Shown here piece by piece: positions 58,907 to 64,000 of a DNA stretch of 64,000 nt. A model generated the notes under the pieces. It did no database searches. It saw only the letters and a program-made list of their open reading frames with translations, and was not told where the DNA came from. Position 1 is the stretch's first letter, and every line of letters starts with the position of its first letter. Source of the stretch: Deltaproteobacteria bacterium (lineage in GTDB: Bacteria; Myxococcota; Myxococcia; Myxococcales; SZAS-1); the NCBI GenBank assembly GCA_018266075.1, contig JAFEBB010000004.1, positions 1 to 64,000 of the forward strand. Reading direction: 5' to 3'. Position numbers and translations under genes: made by a program.

Positions 58907-61033
58907 ATGCGTCGCACCTTCATCGCCCTCGTGGGCCTCGCGTTGGCCAGCTCGAGCTGCAACTGCGGCTCTGGAACGGCCACGACTGGCGCACATACGA
59001 CCGGCGCCTCGGGCTCGAGCGGCAGCCACGGCGCGACCAGCGGCGGATCCGGATCCACGATCGGATCCGGCGCGGCCGCAGGATCCGGTGCTGGCGCGGG
59101 AACGGGCACGACCGGGGGCCACGGCGCGGTGACGCAGCTGGTGATCGCGCCGGATCCGGGCCAGGTCGACGTCTACGCGAACGCGGGCTCCACCACCTTC
59201 ACCGCGACCGCGACGTTTGCCGACGGCTCGCACGCGCTGGTCTCGCCCGACTGGAGCTTCGATCGCGGCGACCTCGCGACCATCGACGGCACGGGCACGC
59301 TCACCGCCGTGGGCCAGCTCGGCGGCGACGGCACGCTCACCGCGAGCTACGGCGGCGTGAGCGCTACGGATCCGGTCTCGGTGGTGCTGCACATGGTGGC
59401 GAATCCGGCCAACCTCTCGGCCTCGGACCAGGCGCTCTTCGACACGCCCGACACGAACGCCTCGGGCACCCTGCTCTACCCGTACGACAAGACGGTCTTC
59501 GCCAAGGGCCTGCTCGCGCCAGAGCTGATGTGGAGCGGCGGCAATTCGGGCGACAGCTACCGGGTGCACTTGAGTGAGCACGACTTCGACGCGGTGCTCT
59601 ACGTGAGCGCAGATCCGCCGAGCGATGTGCCCGTGCCGCAAGACGTCTGGGACACGCTCACCAACGTGAACGGCGGCGATCCGGTGACGCTGGAGCTCGA
59701 GCGGCTCTCGGGCGGCGCGGCGCACGCGGCCATGACCGAGAGCTGGACCATCGCCCCGGGCAGCCTGCGCGGCTCGATATATTACTGGGCGGTTAACAAG
59801 GGCCAGCTCATGAAAATCACCCCGGGCTCGGCGACGCCCACCGTGGTCTTCGATTCCGGCGACAACACCCAGCTCGGCACGCCCGCGCCGACGAACTACG
59901 ACGGCTATTCGCCGCCCTGGAGCACCGGCGGCAACGGCAAGCGCTGCGTGGCCTGCCACACCGTGAGCAAGGACGGCTCGACGGCGGTGGCCATCTTCGA
60001 GCGCAAGGACTCGGCGCCCAGCCCGTGGGGGACGATCGATCTCACCGCCGCGACGCCCGGCGTGGTGCAGGTGCAGCCCTACGATCGCAACACGCTCTTC
60101 CTGGGCCTCACGCCCGACGGCATGTACGCGGTGGAGAACGACATCGACTTCTCCATGCACCTCTACGACGCGCACCTGGGCACGGAGCTCTCCAGCGCGC
60201 TCGATTCGATGACGCTCAACGCCGACCCGGCCTTCTCGCCCGACGGCACCAAGCTGGCGTACGCGAGCAGCGTCACGGGCAGCTATCCCGTCGAGTATTC
60301 GCGCGCGGACCTGAGCGTGATGGACTTCACGGCGTCGAGCGCGAGCTTCTCCAACGCGCGCACGATCGTGTCGGGCGGCAGCGAGGCGGTGGCGTTCCCG
60401 AGCTTCTCGCCGGACTCGAACTGGGTCTTCTACCAATACGGCGACTACAGCCGCGCCAAGTACGGCACCAACCAGACCGGCCATGACGACCTCTACGTGA
60501 CCGACGTGGCCGGTACAGTCGGGCCGCTGCTCCTCGCCAACGCGAGCGGCGCGAACCTGGACGTCCGCAACCAGCAGCGCAGCTACCAGCCCACGGTGAA
60601 CCCGATCTCCGTGGGCGGGTACACCTGGGTGGTCTTCGTGAGCCCGCGCGACTACGGCAACAAGATGCTCTCCACGAGCGACGCGACCTACGAGAACAAC
60701 AAGCAGCTCTGGGTCGCCGCCATCGACGCGAACCCGCAGCCCGGCACCGACCCCAGCCACCCGGCGTTCTGGCTGCCGGGCCAGGACCTGACGACCATCA
60801 ACATGAGCGGCTATTGGGCGCTCGAGGCCTGCCACGACACGGGCGGGAGCTGCACGCAGGGCTTCGAGTGCTGCTCGGGCTATTGCAACGTGAGCAACGA
60901 GATTGGCACGTGCGGCACGGGGCCGACGGGCGGTGGGTGCTCGCAGATCGGCGACGCGTGTCAGACCGACGCGAACTGCTGCGGCAGCAACTCCAGCTGC
61001 GTGGGCGGCTTCTGCGCGGTGAAGTTCCAGTAG
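58907..61033 (+). CDS. Large lipoprotein with beta-propeller-like repeats and one CxxCH motif
   Basis: A 708-residue protein starting at ATG 58907. The signal peptide ends in SSSC (Cys18), so it is a likely lipoprotein. Residues 20-75 are Gly/Ser/Thr-rich. Residues 75-165 look like an Ig-like (Big_2) domain (VYANAGSTTFTATATFADGS, TLTASYGGVSATDPVS). Residues 170 to about 640 carry PD40/WD-like beta-propeller strands (LNADPAFSPDGTKLAY, VAFPSFSPDSNWVF). A haem c-type motif CVACH (Cys347, Cys350, His351) sits inside it. The C-terminus has two small Cys knots (GFECCSGYCN, ANCCGSNSSC). A redox role at the surface is an inference. Confidence 0.75.
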   Translation: MRRTFIALVGLALASSSCNCGSGTATTGAHTTGASGSSGSHGATSGGSGSTIGSGAAAGSGAGAGTGTTGGHGAVTQLVIAPDPGQVDVYANAGSTTFTATATFADGSHALVSPDWSFDRGDLATIDGTGTLTAVGQLGGDGTLTASYGGVSATDPVSVVLHMVANPANLSASDQALFDTPDTNASGTLLYPYDKTVFAKGLLAPELMWSGGNSGDSYRVHLSEHDFDAVLYVSADPPSDVPVPQDVWDTLTNVNGGDPVTLELERLSGGAAHAAMTESWTIAPGSLRGSIYYWAVNKGQLMKITPGSATPTVVFDSGDNTQLGTPAPTNYDGYSPPWSTGGNGKRCVACHTVSKDGSTAVAIFERKDSAPSPWGTIDLTAATPGVVQVQPYDRNTLFLGLTPDGMYAVENDIDFSMHLYDAHLGTELSSALDSMTLNADPAFSPDGTKLAYASSVTGSYPVEYSRADLSVMDFTASSASFSNARTIVSGGSEAVAFPSFSPDSNWVFYQYGDYSRAKYGTNQTGHDDLYVTDVAGTVGPLLLANASGANLDVRNQQRSYQPTVNPISVGGYTWVVFVSPRDYGNKMLSTSDATYENNKQLWVAAIDANPQPGTDPSHPAFWLPGQDLTTINMSGYWALEACHDTGGSCTQGFECCSGYCNVSNEIGTCGTGPTGGGCSQIGDACQTDANCCGSNSSCVGGFCAVKFQ

Positions 61034-61042
61034 ATTGCAGCG

Positions 61043-61390
61043 ATGCGAAAGTCGTTCGCGATCTTCTTGGTGCTCGGGGGCTGTGCGGCCTCGCGGGCGG
61101 ACCTGGTGCAGAAGCTCCACACGGAGCGCCAGGAGGTGCAGTCGAGCGAGAGCTCGGAGCTGCCCTATCGCGCCAAGACGCCGGAGCTCGGGCCGCTCAG
61201 GGGCGAGCCGCGCGCGGATCTGATGGAGGAGCTCGGTCCGGCGGAGTGTGGGCCGGGGCCGCGTGGGCAGCGATGCATCTGGCGGATGTCGACGGGAGCG
61301 GGAGAAGCGGGACAGCGGCCGCTGCTGCTTCGAGTCGACTTCGATGCCAGTGAGGTCTGTGTGGCTGCGGGCTGGGCCGAGGCGGAGTAG
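61043..61390 (+). CDS. Small lipoprotein of unknown function
   Basis: A 115-residue protein with lipobox LVLGGC (Cys14). The mature part is Glu/Arg-rich, with one further Cys pair (AECGPG, QRCIWR) and no known domain. The large antisense frames here are shadows. It begins 9 bases after the beta-propeller lipoprotein gene and is probably cotranscribed with it, suggesting a shared role in the envelope. Function unknown. Confidence 0.6.
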   Translation: MRKSFAIFLVLGGCAASRADLVQKLHTERQEVQSSESSELPYRAKTPELGPLRGEPRADLMEELGPAECGPGPRGQRCIWRMSTGAGEAGQRPLLLRVDFDASEVCVAAGWAEAE

Positions 61391-61440
61391 CAGGGGGGAT
61401 CCAGCGTGAGGGCGAGCTGTGAGGTGGGCTGAGTCACGAC

Positions 61441-61793
61441 GGTTCACAGATCGCTCAGGACGTGAAGCGGGTTCACCCAGTCCAATTTTTCCGTGGAAAT
61501 GGGGAGGCCACCCGGGCCTCGCTTCGCTCGTGCGTTGAGGCACGACGCTCGAGGTGCTCCTCAGAAGCGACGACGCCTCCTTGTGGCTCTTGAGGGGAAA
61601 GGCATTTCACCCCCAAGAAGCAGAAGCACGTCCAGCGAACGTCTCCGCAGTGATCGAACGCCTTTGCTCACGCACGAGCGCAGCGAGGCGTACGGCGCCA
61701 GGGCGCAAATCGCCTCGGAGGTGGCTCCGGGGATCCGGCAAGAAAATTGGACCAGGTGAACCCGCTTCACGTCCTCGTTGAACAGGGTGAACC
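61441..61793. mobile_element. MITE-like foldback element with long terminal inverted repeats
   Basis: Two inverted copies of a 37-base sequence lie at 61457-61493 and 61739-61775, agreeing at 32 of 37 positions by eye, with a 21-base perfect run beginning AGGACGTGAAGCGGGTTCAC. Outside them GGTTCAC (61441-61447) and GTGAACC (61787-61793) also match. Inside, the arms share more similar segments (GCCTCGCTTCGCTCGTGCG at about 61526 and an inverse copy near 61670-61700). There is no transposase frame. No clear target-site duplication was found. The rest of the 522-base gap (61391-61912) holds only the terminator at 61855. Confidence 0.65.
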
Positions 61794-61854
61794 GGCTGCG
61801 ACCGGAGCTCACGGCTGAGCTCGCTCCTGCATCACCGCTGGCCGCGCGCACCGA

Positions 61855-61890
61855 AAAGCAGAAGGGCCGGACGCTTGCGCGCCCGGCCCT
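61855..61890 (-). terminator. Terminator of the Cys-repeat protein gene
   Basis: On the minus strand an 8-base stem (AGGGCCGG/CCGGCCCT), one mismatch, then three more pairs around a 4-base loop, is followed by TCTGCTTTTC. It lies 23 bases after the stop at 61913. Confidence 0.75.
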
Positions 61891-61912
61891 CCAGGTTACG
61901 GCTTCGCGATGA

Positions 61913-64000
61913 CTACCGCCGCGCCGCCCGCTTGAACTTGGCCGGCTCCGCCACGTTCACCTTGAACAGCGTCTTCAGCGTGCTGCGCGTGGTGCTCACG
62001 TAGATCTGGTAGTGACCCGGCACCACCTGCTTCGGCAGGCGGAAGTCGATCTCGTTCATCGTTCCCGTCTTCTTCATCGGGATCACCGAGACCACCGCCA
62101 CCTCGCGGTTGTGCATGTCGAGGATGTGCACCTTGCCCTGCGTGCGCTTCGGCAGCTCGCGGCTGCGGAAGTTCACGATGCTGTAGTGCCCGTCCGCCGC
62201 ACGCAGCGGCACCGTGCTCCCGCTCGCCGCCGGCTTGGTCCGGTCGTCGAGCATCAGGCGCACCGGGTTCTCCATCGGGCCGATCTTCATCAGCTTGGTC
62301 TTCCGCGTGCCCGGCGTGGTGTGCGTGACCTTCACCGGCTTCCGCAGGACGCCGCACTCGCTGTAGCAGTCGCTCGAGGCGCAGCACGAGCCGTCGCCGT
62401 TGCAGTCAATCCCAGAGCCGCAACCACCACCGCCGCCGTAGCACTCGGAGTTGCAGTCACTGCTGGCGCAGCAGCCGCCACCGCAGTCGATCTGGCCGTT
62501 GCAGGTGCCGCCACCGCTGGGGCACTCGGAAGAGCAGTCGCTCGAGGCGCAGCAGGAGCCGTCGCCGTTGCAGTCAATTTGCCCCGGGCAGGCCCCCTGA
62601 TCGACGCAGTTGCCGTTGCCGTCGCAGCTCTGGCCGTTCGCGCTGCAGTCGTTGCCGCAGCTGCCGCAGTTCGGATCCTGCGTCACGTCCTCGCAGTAGC
62701 CGTTGCCGCAGTCCGCGGTGCCGGTGTCGCACTGGAGCGTGTTGTCCGTGCAGGTGCCGCCCTGGCAGGTCTGGGTGTTCGGGTCGCAGACCGAGCCGCC
62801 GTTCTCGGAGCAGTCGCCGCAGTTGTTGTTGTCCTGTGACGTGTCCACGCAGCCGTCGTTGCACTGGGTGAGGCCGGGGTCACAGTTCGACTGGCACTGG
62901 CCGCCGGAGCAGATCTCGCTCTGCTGCGTGCAGTCGTTGCCGCACGAGCCGCAGTTGTAGTCGTCGCTGTTGAGGTCGGTGCAGCCCGAGTCGCAGGCGG
63001 TCTGGCTGGAGTCGGCGCAGCCGCAGGTGCCGTCCTGGCACGACAGGCCCGACTGCGTGCAGTCATTGCCGCAGCTGCCGCAGTTGGTGTCGTCGGTGTT
63101 CAGGTCGATGCAGGTGCCGTCGCCGTTGCAGTCCTGCTGTCCGTCGGCGCAATTGGAGACGCACGCCGAGTCCTGGCAGACCTGACCGTTGGCGGTGCAG
63201 TCGTTGCCGCAGCTGCCGCAGTTGTTGTCGTCGGCCGTGAGGTCCTGGCAGGTGCCGTCGCCCGCGCAGTCCTGGGTGCCGTCGGGGCAGGTGCACTGGC
63301 TGTCGACGCAGGTCTGCTGACCGGGGCAGGCGATGCCGCAGTCGCCGCAGTTGGCGTCGTCGCTGCTGGTGTCGATGCAGGTCTGGTTGCCCGAGCCGTC
63401 GTCGCACATCTGGCTGGGGGCATCGCAGGTCTGGCACTGGCCGTCGACGCAGGCGTCGCTGCCGCAGTCATTGCCGCAGCTGCCGCAGTTCTGCTGGTCG
63501 CTGGTGAGGTCCGGGCAGGTGAGGTTGCCCGTGCCGTCGTCGCAGGCCGCCGAGCCGTCGGAGCACACGCAGGTGGCGGAGTCGCAGGTCAGGCCGTCGC
63601 CGCAGATGAAGCTCGGGTCATCGACGCCGCAGCCGCCGCAGTTCTGCGGATCGCTGTTGATGTCCGGGCACGAGCCGTCGGAGCAGGCGCTCTGGCTCGG
63701 ATCCGGGCAGACGCACTGGCCCTGGTCGCAGGTGGTGCCGTCGGCGCAGGCCACGCCCGAGCCGTCCGACGCGCAGCCGCCGCAGTTCTGCGGATCAGTG
63801 GTGGTGTCCACGCAGGTGATGGTTCCCGTGCCGTCGTCGCAGGCCGTCTGGCTGGAGTCGGAGCAGCCGCAGGTGCCGTCGGTGCAGGTCTGGTTCACGT
63901 CGCAGGCCTGGCCCGAGCCGTCGGAGGCGCAGCCGCCGCAGTTGTTGTTGTCGGTGGTGGTGTCGACGCAGCTGCCGTCGCAGTTGGTCAGGCTGGGGTC
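61913..64000 (-). CDS. Giant Cys-repeat surface protein, cut by the right edge
   Basis: The frame is open to the window end, so at least 695 residues are visible and the start lies outside. It carries at least ten copies of a unit of about 35-45 residues with the core DxxxDxxNCGxCGNDC (for example DLTADDNNCGSCGNDC and DLNTDDTNCGSCGNDC). Three shorter units of the type DCNGDGSCCASSDC follow near the C-terminal side. The last 160 residues are a basic, Cys-free domain (KVTHTTPGTRKTKLMKIG, FKRAARR at the end). Such Cys repeats form disulfide-rich rods in secreted myxobacterial proteins. The ATG at 63898 inside the frame is not the start. Function unknown. Confidence 0.75.
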   Translation of the reverse strand, partial: DPSLTNCDGSCVDTTTDNNNCGGCASDGSGQACDVNQTCTDGTCGCSDSSQTACDDGTGTITCVDTTTDPQNCGGCASDGSGVACADGTTCDQGQCVCPDPSQSACSDGSCPDINSDPQNCGGCGVDDPSFICGDGLTCDSATCVCSDGSAACDDGTGNLTCPDLTSDQQNCGSCGNDCGSDACVDGQCQTCDAPSQMCDDGSGNQTCIDTSSDDANCGDCGIACPGQQTCVDSQCTCPDGTQDCAGDGTCQDLTADDNNCGSCGNDCTANGQVCQDSACVSNCADGQQDCNGDGTCIDLNTDDTNCGSCGNDCTQSGLSCQDGTCGCADSSQTACDSGCTDLNSDDYNCGSCGNDCTQQSEICSGGQCQSNCDPGLTQCNDGCVDTSQDNNNCGDCSENGGSVCDPNTQTCQGGTCTDNTLQCDTGTADCGNGYCEDVTQDPNCGSCGNDCSANGQSCDGNGNCVDQGACPGQIDCNGDGSCCASSDCSSECPSGGGTCNGQIDCGGGCCASSDCNSECYGGGGGCGSGIDCNGDGSCCASSDCYSECGVLRKPVKVTHTTPGTRKTKLMKIGPMENPVRLMLDDRTKPAASGSTVPLRAADGHYSIVNFRSRELPKRTQGKVHILDMHNREVAVVSVIPMKKTGTMNEIDFRLPKQVVPGHYQIYVSTTRSTLKTLFKVNVAEPAKFKRAARR

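Noticed and set aside
61493-61851. Small open frames in the foldback element that could be transposase pieces
   Set aside because: They read through both arms of an inverted repeat, are Arg/Ser/Ala-rich, and match no transposase motif I know.
62340-63900. Regular repeats that might be a CRISPR array
   Set aside because: The repeat period follows the protein unit NCGxCGNDC in one frame and units vary in length; there is no fixed repeat-spacer pattern.

Overview
The window is high-GC DNA (roughly two thirds G+C) of a kind that fits Myxococcota (the former myxobacterial Deltaproteobacteria). Three things point there: a secreted beta-helix protein ending in a MYXO-CTERM-like tail (Gly-Cys-Gly-Cys, a hydrophobic stretch, an Arg cluster), a large set of lipoproteins and Cys-rich surface proteins with Ser/Thr/Gly linkers, and house-keeping genes (lon, gyrA, hisS, hemL) scattered singly among them. 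I saw no rRNA, tRNA, CRISPR array, prophage or complete insertion sequence. Species cannot be named from the sequence alone.

Layout. 1-9.5 kb: a DUF2252 protein, an NlpC/P60 lipoprotein, a secreted protein of unknown function, an acyl-CoA carboxylase carboxyltransferase (pccB type), a two-domain M16 peptidase, and prmA-rsmE overlapping by 4 bases. 9.5-17.5 kb: a lipoprotein, a proline-rich RDD membrane protein, a 999-residue MshEN/HEAT protein, a threonine-synthase-like protein that has lost its PLP lysine, and an SsnA-like amidohydrolase. 17.5-24 kb: a gene-free stretch with an AT-rich inverted repeat, two small exported proteins, lon with promoter and terminator, and a YgiQ-type radical SAM protein. 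24-32.7 kb: a SUFU-domain protein, the MYXO-CTERM beta-helix protein, a cyclophilin, an MFS transporter, a trxA-ECF sigma-plsC run, an alpha/beta hydrolase, a DUF2071 protein and an SRPBCC protein.

32.7-35.5 kb is the most interesting block: a minus-strand operon of a YceI-like exported protein, a bufferin-type Cys-rich precursor (BufA2-like), a DUF692/MNIO enzyme (BufB) and a DUF2063 partner (BufC). A strong ribosome binding site precedes the precursor and a terminator-like hairpin sits between precursor and enzyme. By family knowledge this should produce a post-translationally modified periplasmic metal (copper) binding peptide.

35.6-48 kb: an unknown protein followed by an Smr protein, a DUF1566 lipoprotein, hisS, a membrane class III nucleotide cyclase, an ABC exporter pair, a lipoprotein, hemL, a TPR lipoprotein and a Coa1-like protein. 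48-51 kb: gyrA with alanine at the quinolone position. 51-64 kb: an accessory, surface-rich region with Ser/Thr-linker proteins, a collagen-like lipoprotein, a GH75-like chitosanase, TonB, a DUF4442 protein, a YkgJ-type protein, a beta-propeller lipoprotein with a CxxCH motif, a ~350-base foldback (MITE-like) element, and the 3' end of a giant Cys-repeat protein running off the right edge.
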